Shown here one piece after another: positions 29,322 through 38,128 of a stretch of DNA of 64,000 nt. Each line of letters begins with the position of its first letter. Positions within the stretch are counted from its first letter, which is position 1. Under the pieces are notes generated by a model that saw only the letters and a program-made list of their open reading frames with translations, made no database searches and was not told the DNA's origin. This DNA comes from Rhodopirellula baltica SH 1 (lineage in GTDB: Bacteria > Planctomycetota > Planctomycetia > Pirellulales > Pirellulaceae). The stretch spans positions 2,728,001 to 2,792,000 of the forward strand of contig NC_005027.1 of NCBI RefSeq assembly GCF_000196115.1, in the 5' to 3' direction. A program made the position numbers and the translations under genes.

Positions 29322-29500
29322 AAAAAACTGGCACCAAAAATGGATCGAGTGGTCAAGCGACAACCGGACGTCCATTAAAGCGAATCCGGCCGCTCGAGTC
29401 ATCCTCAGCCTCATTGGGGAATTGGCTGGGGTGAGATAAAACGGTTGATCAGAACGCTGAGCGGCGAGAACGCAGTCCAAATCAAACAGAGAATCAAGCA

Positions 29501-29821
29501 ATGAGCGAATACGAAAGCGTCGGCAAGGTTTCCGATTTCGAAGACAACGTGGGAAAAGCGGTCCCCGTCGACGGCCGAATGGTCGCGGTTTTTCGCAAAG
29601 GCGACGAATGGTACGCCATTGACGATCTTTGCCCCCACATGGGTGCGTCGCTGGCCGAAGGTCACGTCGAAGATCACTCGGTGACTTGCCCTTGGCACGC
29701 CTGGCGATTCTGCATCAAAGACGGCACTTGGGAAGACAACCCGCGAACCAAAGTCGATTGCTTTGACATCAAAATTGAGAACGACGAGGTTTGGGTGCGA
29801 GAAAAGCCTGACGCGGAATAG
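29501..29821 (+). CDS. Rieske [2Fe-2S] protein (NirD/ferredoxin-like)
   Basis: The product has 106 residues with a single Rieske domain: DDLCPHMGASLAEG and VTCPWHAWRFCIKDG provide the C-x-H and C-x-x-H cluster ligands. The length and lack of signal peptide fit a cytoplasmic NirD-like or dioxygenase-ferredoxin-like electron carrier. No nitrite reductase or oxygenase gene is nearby, so the partner is unknown. It is divergent from the radical SAM gene and lies 72 bases before the addB-like gene. Confidence 0.92.
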   Translation: MSEYESVGKVSDFEDNVGKAVPVDGRMVAVFRKGDEWYAIDDLCPHMGASLAEGHVEDHSVTCPWHAWRFCIKDGTWEDNPRTKVDCFDIKIENDEVWVREKPDAE

Positions 29822-29893
29822 AACCGCGTTTCCACCGCATTCGACTCTGCGTTCCCCGCTCGCCACCCACCGCGAATCCCCAATTCAAACCGA

Positions 29894-32800
29894 ATGACGC
29901 AAACAATCTTTCTGGGATGGAACCAACCACTGCTGGTCTCGAGCCTGCAGTGGCTGAAAGAAACCAACGGGCCGAAAACCAAAGGTGACTGGAATTTGTC
30001 GCATTTGGATTTGGTGTTTCCGTCTCGCCGCGCCATCGATCGCATGAGCGAACTTCTGCTCGCGGAAGCCAACGCGGCGAAGCAAACCGTTCGTCTGCCG
30101 CGAATGCTGACGGTCGGCGATCTGCCTTCACGCTTGTACGAATCAGACACCGCGGCTCTGGACTTCGAACAGACATTGGCTTGGGCTCGTGTCCTCGCGG
30201 CAGCCAACCAAGACGACTTGAGCGTGCTGATCTCCAGTCCACCGGCGCCCGATGCCGCTGACGCTTGGTTGGAACTGGGTGGCACGATGCGGCGGCTTCA
30301 CAATTCCATCGCCGCCGAAGGTTTGACCTACGCTGACGTGCTGGACATGTGCGACTCGGCCGGTGAACGCCGTCGCTGGCAGTTCTTTGTCGACTTAATG
30401 AAGGCTTATTTGGCGGAACTGGCTGCGGCGGGAAAAGCCGATCCCAACGAAGCCCAACTCGAAGCGATCCTCAACAACGCTTGCCGCGCGACCCGGCCGC
30501 TGGTGCTGATCGGAACCTCCGACATTTCAAGACTCTTGGTCTCGATGCTCGGCCAAGTCGAATCGTCCAAGCAGTCCGCCTCGATCACCGCATTGGTTGC
30601 GGCTCCAGAAAGTCACTCAAAACGATTCGACTCGTTTGGAAACTTGAACGCCGGCCTTTGGCAATCGCACTGCCTGCCATTGCAAGACGACCAACTGATT
30701 CCCGCCGGAGACGTCTCGGATCAAACCGCCGCGGTGATGGAAACGCTCGCAGAGTTTGGCCAGAAGTACCGCGTCGATCAAATCACGATCGGCGTGACCG
30801 ACGAATCGCAAGTCGAACCGATCGAGAACCGCTGCGATTTGCTGGGCGTCGCCACGCATCGACACTTGGGCCACCGCGTCGGACAAACCGCGGTTGGTCG
30901 CTTGATGCACCTGATTGTCACCTACCTGCAGCGACGGACTTGGCGATCGCTGGCCGCGCTCGTCCGTCACGCCGATGTGACTCGGTACGTCAGCGAGCGT
31001 TGCCCTGGCCATCCCGAATCGGAAAAGTGGCTCAGAGAGCTCGATCAACTTCTCTCGTCTGCGTTTCCCCGGTCAGTCGACGAGCCTCTGCCTGCAGAAG
31101 TCCAACAAACCGAAACCGCCGATCAAATCCGCACCGTGTTGGACCAGTGGTTGTCGCCGCTGATCAAAAACACAGAACCACAACCGATTCGGCAATGGAG
31201 CGAAACACTTCAAGCCATCTTGCTCGAACTGCACGGCGAAGCCGCTCAAACACTTCTGCCCGTCGATCCCGATTCAATGGACGAGTCTGAAGAGACGGAA
31301 CCCGACGCTTCGCTTTCCAGAACACAGCAAGCCCTGCGTGCCATCTTCCGACTGCTTCACCGATTCGCCGATCTCAACCCATCGCTCGATGAGCCAGTCG
31401 AGGGATCCGTTGCCGTCGAAATGCTCGCGTCACGGATGAGCGAAGTGCGTTGGGTCGACGATCCCTCGCCCACCGAGATTGAATTGCTGGGTTGGCTGGA
31501 CCTTGCTCTCGATGATTCGCCGGCTCTCGTTGTTTGTGGATTGAATCATCCGTTCGTTCCCGAAGCTCAATCGGGCGACCCGTTCTTGCCGCAATCACTG
31601 CGATCGACCCTGCACCAATCCGCCAACGATCGCCGTTACGCTCGTGACGTGCACGCGATGCAGCAATTGCTCACGTCTCGCGAAACGGTTCGCTTCCTGG
31701 TCGGTTCGCACAGCGCCGACGGATCTCCGACTCCGCCATCGCGTTTGCTCGCCGCTGCGACTCCCGAAGAAGCCGCCAAGCGGGTTTGTGATTTGCTGAC
31801 GATTCCACGTCCCAAGATCGTGATCGAACCGGTCCAGCCACCTCCTGCGGTCAGCGTTGATTCGCAAGTCTTCTTCGCTCCTCCACCTCCGGAACCTGGG
31901 CGGACAATCGACACGCTCAGCGTCACCGCGTTCTCGGCCTACCTCGCCTGCCCTTACCGGTTTTACCTGCGGCATGTTTTAAGGCTCCGTCCACTGGATG
32001 ATTCCCCCTTGGAGTTGGCCGCCAACCAATTTGGCGACCTGGTCCACGGAGCACTCGAAGAGTTCGGAAGAGGTGACTACAAGAACGAGACCGATCCCAA
32101 ACGCATCGAAGAAGCGTTGATCGAAGAGCTTCATCGGTACGCGGCCAAACATTTCGGCGACAACACATCCACGACCGTGAAGCTGCAAGTTCGCCAAGCC
32201 CAACGGCGTTTGAAAACGGTCGCCCTTCGACAAGCCGAACGTGCCGCCGCCGGATGGCAAATTCATGCTGTGGAGGACGCCGTCGATGAGAAAAAGATTC
32301 ACCCGATCACCGGCAAACCCAAGAAGCCAACCGGCATCACTTTGGATGGCCAGTTCACAGGCCTACGCGGACGTTTTGACCGCATTGACTTTCATCCCGA
32401 AACCGGGCGTTGGGCGATTCTGGACTACAAGACACACGGTCACAAACCGGAAAAGAAACACCTCAAAAAACTGCCCGACGGATCGACTCAGTGGGTGGAT
32501 TTGCAGTTGCCACTGTACCGTCGTTTCATTCCCGATCTTGGCATCGATGCGGACCCGGTGGACGTTGAGCTGGGATACTTCAACGTTGCCGAAAAGGACA
32601 CCGAAACTCAAATTAATCTGGCCGAGTTCACTCCGGCACAATTTGCCGCGGCGGACGAACTGATTCATCACTGCGTTCGCGAAATCCGTGCGTGTCACTT
32701 CGAGCCCAATCCCGACGGCGTCGAATTTGACGACTACGAAATGCTGATGAACGAGAGCGTGTTCATTCCCATGGACGACGACACGGAGGCCTTCGAATGA
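29894..32800 (+). CDS. AddB-like PD-(D/E)XK nuclease of a helicase-nuclease complex
   Basis: The product has 968 residues. The N-terminal and central parts are weakly helicase-like (LSHLDLVFPSRRAIDRMSEL, QITIGVTDESQVEPIENRC). The C-terminal nuclease domain from about residue 675 shows TVTAFSAYLACPYRFYLRHV, NQFGDLVHGALEEFG and the catalytic RGRFDRIDFHPETGRWAILD followed by YKTHG. The iron-sulfur cluster cysteines of classical AddB are mostly missing; only the first (ACPYRFY) is evident. With the AddA-like protein it should process double-strand breaks. The stop overlaps the next start as ATGA. Confidence 0.85.
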   Translation: MTQTIFLGWNQPLLVSSLQWLKETNGPKTKGDWNLSHLDLVFPSRRAIDRMSELLLAEANAAKQTVRLPRMLTVGDLPSRLYESDTAALDFEQTLAWARVLAAANQDDLSVLISSPPAPDAADAWLELGGTMRRLHNSIAAEGLTYADVLDMCDSAGERRRWQFFVDLMKAYLAELAAAGKADPNEAQLEAILNNACRATRPLVLIGTSDISRLLVSMLGQVESSKQSASITALVAAPESHSKRFDSFGNLNAGLWQSHCLPLQDDQLIPAGDVSDQTAAVMETLAEFGQKYRVDQITIGVTDESQVEPIENRCDLLGVATHRHLGHRVGQTAVGRLMHLIVTYLQRRTWRSLAALVRHADVTRYVSERCPGHPESEKWLRELDQLLSSAFPRSVDEPLPAEVQQTETADQIRTVLDQWLSPLIKNTEPQPIRQWSETLQAILLELHGEAAQTLLPVDPDSMDESEETEPDASLSRTQQALRAIFRLLHRFADLNPSLDEPVEGSVAVEMLASRMSEVRWVDDPSPTEIELLGWLDLALDDSPALVVCGLNHPFVPEAQSGDPFLPQSLRSTLHQSANDRRYARDVHAMQQLLTSRETVRFLVGSHSADGSPTPPSRLLAAATPEEAAKRVCDLLTIPRPKIVIEPVQPPPAVSVDSQVFFAPPPPEPGRTIDTLSVTAFSAYLACPYRFYLRHVLRLRPLDDSPLELAANQFGDLVHGALEEFGRGDYKNETDPKRIEEALIEELHRYAAKHFGDNTSTTVKLQVRQAQRRLKTVALRQAERAAAGWQIHAVEDAVDEKKIHPITGKPKKPTGITLDGQFTGLRGRFDRIDFHPETGRWAILDYKTHGHKPEKKHLKKLPDGSTQWVDLQLPLYRRFIPDLGIDADPVDVELGYFNVAEKDTETQINLAEFTPAQFAAADELIHHCVREIRACHFEPNPDGVEFDDYEMLMNESVFIPMDDDTEAFE

Positions 32801-35571
32801 GCAACCCATCTGAACACCCTTTGTTTGACGACAACCCGTTCTTCGACGAGCAAGCCCAGCCTTCGGAAGCCGAAATGCTTCACGACGACAATCAACTTCC
32901 CGAGGACGACTCGCTTCCCGACGAACTGGACTTTGTTGTCGAGTCACCGACCACGCTGCGAGAAGCCTTTGAGCCGACGTTGGTGCGGGCTTCGGCCGGC
33001 ACGGGCAAGACCTATCAACTGACCGCTCGGTTGTTGAAGATTCTGTTGACCGGTGCACCACCGGAAACGATTCTCGCGACCACGTTCACTCGCAAAGCCG
33101 CGGGCGAAATTCTCGAACGAGTCTTGATCACTCTTGGTAAAGCCGCGATCGATCCGAGTGAAAACGCGATCACGGAACTGCGACAACAAGTCGGCATCGA
33201 AGGCTTGCCGCGTCACGTCTGTGGACAACTCTTCCATCGCTTGCTGCGCAACATCCACCGATTGCGCATTTGCACGCTGGACAGTTTGTTCTCCCAACTT
33301 GCCAGAGCACTGCCGTTTGAATTGGATCTGCCGCCTGGTTGGCGTTTGACCGACGAGGTCGAGGAAATCTGGTTGCGACAAGTCGCGATCGGAAACTTAA
33401 TCGAGTCCCTGCAGCCCGCCGAAACAGAAACGCTGATTTCGATGCTCAGCCGCGGCGATGTCAAGCGCAACATCGCACGTGAATTGATCGATGTGGTCGA
33501 GAACACCTACAACTTGGCTCGCCAAGCCGACGTCGAACGATGGGACCAATTGAAAGTTCCCGAACTCCCTGAGTCAGCCGACATCACACGCACATCGGGC
33601 ATGCTCCGGTCCGCCGAAGTGCCACAAAAGTCACTCGTCAAAGCACTCGAATCCGCGGCCGACAGCCTCGAAATTCGCGACTTCGGACCGCTTGTCGAAG
33701 CCACGCTGACCAAGAACATCGCGAAAGCGCGTTTGCATGGTGAAGAAGTCAAATTTGGACGCAGCAAGTTCCCACCGGGCTTGGATCCTGAATTCGATCT
33801 GATCTACGAAGTCGCCCGGCATGAGTCCCTGTCGTTGCTGCGGGCTCAGAACCAAGCCACCAGCACCCTGGTCGACCACTACGACACGTTGATCCAATTG
33901 GTCAAGCAAGCCCAACGGGCACTCGCGTTTGATGACATCGCGGTTCGCTTGGCCGGCGTGTTCACGCAGCTAGACAATCACACTTTGCAAGACCGACTCG
34001 ACGCCTCGATCGATCACTTGCTGCTCGATGAATTCCAGGACACATCGCCGGTGCAGTGGCAAGTCCTTCGTTTGCTGGCGCAATCGGTGACCGGCGAATC
34101 AACGGATTCGTCGTCCAATGTTCTGGATCCCAAACGATCTAAATCGTTCTTCTGCGTGGGTGATACCAAACAAGCCATCTACGGTTGGCGTGGCGGTGTG
34201 GCAGAGATCTTTGATGCCGTCGACAAGCAGATTCCGGGCATCATTTCGAAGCAGCAAGACGAGAGCTATCGCAGCAGCAGCGTCGTGCTCGACGCGGTCA
34301 CCGATGCGTTTCAACATTTGCCTCGTCACCCGATGGCGGAGGGATCGGATCCGCCCAACCCCGCCGACAAGGCGACCTATGAAGCCAAGGCACTCAAGCG
34401 GTTCGCGAAACGTTTTCCCAAGCACACCGCGGCCAGAAAGCTGCCCGGCTTCGTTCAGTTTCGGACCGCGGAATTGAATTTGAAACCGCCTGCGGACTCC
34501 GACGAAAAAACAAAGAGCAAACCATCCGCCGCTGACATTCAGAAAGGCTTGCTGGACGACGTCGCGAAACAAATTGCCGAGTTGCACCACCAATCGCCAC
34601 ACCTGACGATTGGCGTGCTGACTCGCACAAACAGCACCGTCGGTGCGTTGATCAATCGATTGGAACACCTCGATGTCGACGTCAGTGCCGAAGGCGGCAA
34701 CCCGCTTGTCGATTCCGTCGCGGTGCGTTGGATTTTGTCTGCATTGATGATGTGCGAACATCCCGGCGACGGTCGCTGGCGATTGCATATCGCCAACAGC
34801 CCGCTCAAGTTTGTCTTGCCGCTGTCCGACAGCGATGGCAAAGGCGAAGCGGCCGATCAGCTTCGAGCACGGATCGAGGACCAGGGTCTCGCCCAAACAA
34901 TTCTGTTTCTTGCGAAAGCGTTGATGCCTCACTGTGACAGTCGCGAGAATGTGCGTTTGGAACAATTGATCGAACTAACAACGCTCTACCAACACACCGC
35001 CGACAGCCGCCTGCGAGACTTCGTCGAATTGGTGCACGAAAAACGAGTCCAGCGTCCGCGTGCCGCCGTGGTACGCGTGATGACCGTTCACCAATCCAAA
35101 GGGTTGGAATTCGACGCCGTTTTCTTGCCCGAGATCCACAAGGCGTTGTTGGGGCCATCACCGCAATGCTTGGCCGACATCCCAGAGATTGGCCAACCCG
35201 CACGCGGGCTCAGTCGTTCGGTCGGCGAAGCCCAATGGCACTTTCTTCCCAAACGTTGGCAAGCCGTGTTTGGCGGTTCCGTTGCCGCCCGGTTGACCGA
35301 AGCGATGTGCTTGCTCTACGTCGCGATGACACGTGCTCGGCAAGGTTTGTACTTGGTGATCCCGCCCGCTGGCAAAAAGGACTTCAACAACAAAACCGCC
35401 GCCTCGCTGCTGTACCACGCTTGGAAGTGCGAAGCCGACCCAACCGCCGAAGGCGAGGTGTTGTTCGAGAGCGGCGATGCCGATTGGTTTGGCGATTCGA
35501 AGGTTGAATCAGTGGATGAAACCAAAAGCGAAAAGGAAGACGTGCCGACTCGACGATTGTCGTTCGTATGA
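32797..35571 (+). CDS. AddA-like UvrD-family helicase lacking a nuclease domain
   Basis: The product has 924 residues and begins in an ATGA overlap with the addB-like gene. An acidic N-terminus of about 55 residues precedes the helicase. Walker A is RASAGTGKTYQLTARLL at about residues 64-80 and Walker B is LLLDEFQDTSPVQW near 408. Motifs SFFCVGDTKQAIYGWRGG, VRVMTVHQSKGLEFDAVFLP and LLYVAMTRARQGLYLV define a superfamily 1 UvrD/RecB-like helicase. Full AddA proteins end in a RecB-like nuclease, which is not present. The pair therefore has one nuclease, in the partner, and should serve in recombinational repair. Confidence 0.88.
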   Translation: MSNPSEHPLFDDNPFFDEQAQPSEAEMLHDDNQLPEDDSLPDELDFVVESPTTLREAFEPTLVRASAGTGKTYQLTARLLKILLTGAPPETILATTFTRKAAGEILERVLITLGKAAIDPSENAITELRQQVGIEGLPRHVCGQLFHRLLRNIHRLRICTLDSLFSQLARALPFELDLPPGWRLTDEVEEIWLRQVAIGNLIESLQPAETETLISMLSRGDVKRNIARELIDVVENTYNLARQADVERWDQLKVPELPESADITRTSGMLRSAEVPQKSLVKALESAADSLEIRDFGPLVEATLTKNIAKARLHGEEVKFGRSKFPPGLDPEFDLIYEVARHESLSLLRAQNQATSTLVDHYDTLIQLVKQAQRALAFDDIAVRLAGVFTQLDNHTLQDRLDASIDHLLLDEFQDTSPVQWQVLRLLAQSVTGESTDSSSNVLDPKRSKSFFCVGDTKQAIYGWRGGVAEIFDAVDKQIPGIISKQQDESYRSSSVVLDAVTDAFQHLPRHPMAEGSDPPNPADKATYEAKALKRFAKRFPKHTAARKLPGFVQFRTAELNLKPPADSDEKTKSKPSAADIQKGLLDDVAKQIAELHHQSPHLTIGVLTRTNSTVGALINRLEHLDVDVSAEGGNPLVDSVAVRWILSALMMCEHPGDGRWRLHIANSPLKFVLPLSDSDGKGEAADQLRARIEDQGLAQTILFLAKALMPHCDSRENVRLEQLIELTTLYQHTADSRLRDFVELVHEKRVQRPRAAVVRVMTVHQSKGLEFDAVFLPEIHKALLGPSPQCLADIPEIGQPARGLSRSVGEAQWHFLPKRWQAVFGGSVAARLTEAMCLLYVAMTRARQGLYLVIPPAGKKDFNNKTAASLLYHAWKCEADPTAEGEVLFESGDADWFGDSKVESVDETKSEKEDVPTRRLSFV

Positions 35572-35642
35572 TCGAAGACAATCGCGTCATCGGAAGATGA
35601 AATTCAAACCTCTCGAATGGGATTGTTGCATCACACGAGTCA

Positions 35643-35795
35643 ACGCCGGCCCCATCCTGGGCGATGTTTGTGTTGATCGCCATCGTTCTCGGGGCTTCAG
35701 GCTCGAGCTACTGACGTGGACTCCACCGGAGCCATTACGAGGGGTGGACTCCTCCCGCCCCATGCACACAAATTCGCCCCGGACGGGGCCGGCGT
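35643..35795. repeat. Upstream inverted BIME-like palindromic element of the RAYT locus
   Basis: This element of 153 bases has near-perfect terminal inverted repeats: ACGCCGGCCCC at 35643 mirrors GGGGCCGGCGT ending at 35795, with matching CCTGGGCGA and TTCGCCCCGG just inside. Internally a hairpin at 35688-35707 is followed by CTAC at 35708-35711, that is a GTAG-led REP read on the minus strand. A second small hairpin, CTCC-ACC-GGAG, lies at about 35720-35731. Its reverse complement closely matches the element at 36332-37948 on the other side of the transposase gene. Confidence 0.8.
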
Positions 35796-35846
35796 CTTGC
35801 TACACTTGAATGTTCTCTTCAGCACATTCATCCGAGGTGACTTCGC

Positions 35847-36293
35847 ATGGCGTACACCAATTTGCGTGTCCATTTGATCTGGAGCACCAAGGATCGAAAA
35901 CAATGGTTCTTCGACGAGTTCCAGGAAGAACTCTCCGCCTACATCGGTGGCGTTCTTCGCAAACGCAAACATTCCCTCTTGGCCGCCGGCGGAGTCGAAG
36001 ACCACATCCATCTGTTGGTCAGCATTCATCCGGCGCAATCGATTTCCGATTGTGTGCGAGATATCAAATCCAACTCAAGTGTTTGGGTGCACGAACATCT
36101 CACGAACTTGAAATCTTTTCAGTGGCAGACGAAATACGGAGCCTTCTCTGTGAGCGAATCCTCCGTTGACTCCGTCAAGGCCTACGTTGCCAACCAAAAG
36201 GAACATCACAAGAAGTTGACCTTTAAGGAAGAGTTCATGGCGATACTACGCAAACATGGCATCCAGTTCGATCCACGTTACGTGTTTGAATGA
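35847..36293 (+). CDS. Y1 transposase, RAYT/IS200-like (REP-associated tyrosine transposase)
   Basis: The product has 148 residues of the Y1_Tnp HUH superfamily. GGVEDHIHLLVSIHP contains the H-x-H metal-binding pair (His53, His55), and VKAYVANQKEHH holds Tyr113, the predicted nucleophile. KYGAFSVSESSV is also typical of the family. There is no tnpB beside it. Inverted palindromic elements with GTAG-led hairpins lie 52 bases upstream and 39 bases downstream. That is the arrangement known for REP-associated tyrosine transposases (RAYTs), which recognise the GTAG foot of REP hairpins. By sequence alone a free IS200-type insertion is also possible; the flanks favour a RAYT role. Confidence 0.85.
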   Translation: MAYTNLRVHLIWSTKDRKQWFFDEFQEELSAYIGGVLRKRKHSLLAAGGVEDHIHLLVSIHPAQSISDCVRDIKSNSSVWVHEHLTNLKSFQWQTKYGAFSVSESSVDSVKAYVANQKEHHKKLTFKEEFMAILRKHGIQFDPRYVFE

Positions 36294-36402
36294 ACCGACA
36301 TGCCTCACCCATCCAAAGTCGGCCACATCCCACGCCGGCCCCGTCCTTGGCGATTTTGCGGATGGCTCCGGAGGAGTCCGCGTCAGTAGCTCGGGGTGTC
36401 AG

Positions 36403-37887
36403 CCGAATGGCACTTACTTTAGATCCGAGTCTCTCATTTTAGACGGTGGTTTCGTGCGTTTTTCAAACTGCATGTTTTTGGGGCGTTTCCGGTAGGCCTC
36501 GCGGCGATAACTACGTTTGCTGCGAATCGGTAGCTTGTCCTTGCGGGCGATCGACAATGCTGTTTGGTAGGCCATTCTCCAACGCTCAGGCTCCGTGTGC
36601 ATGTGCCGCAGGAGGAAGGTTTGAAACGTGGTCCACGTTCGTTTGAAGCTCATTCGACGCGGCGGAACTTTCTCGAAGGCCGCCGCTTCGATCCGAAGCT
36701 GGCTGGTCAGGTTGTAAGCCACCACCGACGTATAGAGTTCTTTCATGAATGTGTCGACGCTTTTGGCGCGAATGTTCTCGGCGTCCATGACCACCTTGAA
36801 GTTGCGAATGTCAATTTCTACGTCGTAGCGTCGCTCAAATAGCGAGGCAGACGCGAAAGCATCTTGCGCAAGCGTACTGACCAGATAAAGTGTCAGCGTG
36901 TCGGTCGCCTGGACTTCATGCAAATAGACATCCAACTGGCAGTCGGACGGGAGATCTGGCTGCGTCTGGCGATTCTTCTTCGTGGGTTTCCAGGTGTGCC
37001 GATAAGTTTTGTGGTGCTCGGATTGTTCGATCAATTCGGCATCCTTCTGCAGCGACTGAAAGTTCACCTTCTTCATTCGCAGCAGGATGTCGTGACCTGC
37101 GTCGATTGCCCCATGTGCGATTCCAAAGATCCCAAATCCTGCATCGGACATGATGATCGAATTCTCCGGAAGCTGCTCAAACCCCTGCCGAGCAAGTTGC
37201 GTTTCGGAGATCGCCTCAGGACCGTACATCGGTCCCACTTGTGGAAGCATCGCTGCACCGCTGGCGAGTTCGTGAAAGACCGTCAACAGCACACAAGGCC
37301 ACACGCCTTCACCGAGCTGATTGCTTGCCGGTGGAAACGCTTGCTGGAGTTCTTTTTCCGGGGCCAGTGCCAACGTGGTTCCATCGATCAAGAACACGCG
37401 TTGTTCGTCCACCGCCGGCTCGGTGGCAGAAAGGATCCCCGAGCTCACTTCCTCGGCAAACCAACGAACGACTTCTAACGGTAAGCGAGATCTAGCACGA
37501 CTGTAGCCACCCGTTGCGACCGAGAGCGTGTTGTCTTCCAGGCGTTTGTTTTCGGGAAGATAAGTCGGTCGCGTATCGAGTAAATGCTTGACTGCGTTTT
37601 CAAGCGAGGCATCCGGCTTGAGTCGCTGGTAAACGAGCATCCACAGGACAACACATGCCGTATAGACGGTATGAGCTTGTTGCTCGAAGAGCTTGTTGGC
37701 ATCTTCAAAGTTGACTAGCTGCTGCAACAACTCAAAAGAGCGGTCGAACTGGAGGTCAGCTTCGTGATTTGGACCGGTATAGTTCATGCCAAAATGGCTC
37801 CTTATTGGGAAAAGAAGCCTCTATGCGCAAACCATGTGCCTAAAGTGCAGTTCGTCAAGAATTTAGCGCAAAGTAAGTGCCATTCGG
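36403..37887 (-). mobile_element. IS4-family insertion sequence, complete, 1,485 bp
   Basis: The element is bounded by perfect 18-bp terminal inverted repeats, CCGAATGGCACTTACTTT at 36403-36420 and its reverse complement at 37870-37887. It is flanked by a 6-bp direct repeat TGTCAG (36397-36402 and 37888-37893), the apparent target duplication. It carries a single full-length transposase on the minus strand. The intact ends, duplication and gene suggest a recent insertion. The insertion point is the loop of a REP hairpin. Confidence 0.92.
36414..37787 (-). CDS. IS4-family DDE transposase
   Basis: The product has 457 residues; the ATG at 37787 has AAGGAG about 9 bases upstream. DDE-type signals are FLIDGTTLAL (first Asp), SIIMSDAGFG (second Asp) and RRYDVEIDIRNFKVVM, in which Glu is followed six residues later by Lys, as in the IS4 YREK signature. 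The C-terminus is strongly basic (RSYRREAYRKRPKN), suitable for DNA binding. It is intact and lies within perfect inverted repeats, so it is probably functional. Confidence 0.92.
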   Translation of the reverse strand: MNYTGPNHEADLQFDRSFELLQQLVNFEDANKLFEQQAHTVYTACVVLWMLVYQRLKPDASLENAVKHLLDTRPTYLPENKRLEDNTLSVATGGYSRARSRLPLEVVRWFAEEVSSGILSATEPAVDEQRVFLIDGTTLALAPEKELQQAFPPASNQLGEGVWPCVLLTVFHELASGAAMLPQVGPMYGPEAISETQLARQGFEQLPENSIIMSDAGFGIFGIAHGAIDAGHDILLRMKKVNFQSLQKDAELIEQSEHHKTYRHTWKPTKKNRQTQPDLPSDCQLDVYLHEVQATDTLTLYLVSTLAQDAFASASLFERRYDVEIDIRNFKVVMDAENIRAKSVDTFMKELYTSVVAYNLTSQLRIEAAAFEKVPPRRMSFKRTWTTFQTFLLRHMHTEPERWRMAYQTALSIARKDKLPIRSKRSYRREAYRKRPKNMQFEKRTKPPSKMRDSDLK

Positions 37888-38128
37888 TGTCAGCCCCGAG
37901 GACCGGGAACCAGATCAAAAACAAAAACGCCCCGGATGGGGCCGGCGTGAATCGACCACCTCGATCGTCGCTACATCATGCGTGACGCGACGTCTTCGAA
38001 TGCGTCTGTGCGGCAGGTCGCCGCATTGGATTCTTAGCGTTGGTGATTGCCCCAACGGCAGGGCTTGTTTACCATTCTCAGCGTGAGGAGCGAGCCAGAT
38101 TTGGCACGCAGTCAGGCATTGACCCGTT

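Larger units (their letters stand above)
36332..37948. repeat. Downstream BIME-like element, interrupted by the IS4-family insertion
   Basis: The element begins ACGCCGGCCCCGTCC at 36332 and ends GGATGGGGCCGGCGT at 37948. Removing the IS and one copy of its 6-base duplication (1,491 bases) leaves about 126 bases that align to the reverse complement of 35643-35795. It contains a hairpin GGCTCC-GGA-GGAGTCC at about 36363-36378, then GTAG at 36386-36389. The REP hairpin follows, with arms CTCGGGG (36390-36396) and CCCCGAG (37894-37900), now separated by the IS. Confidence 0.8.

Noticed and set aside
35643-37948. CRISPR array
   Set aside because: The repeats are inverted palindromic units without regular spacers, and no cas genes are present.
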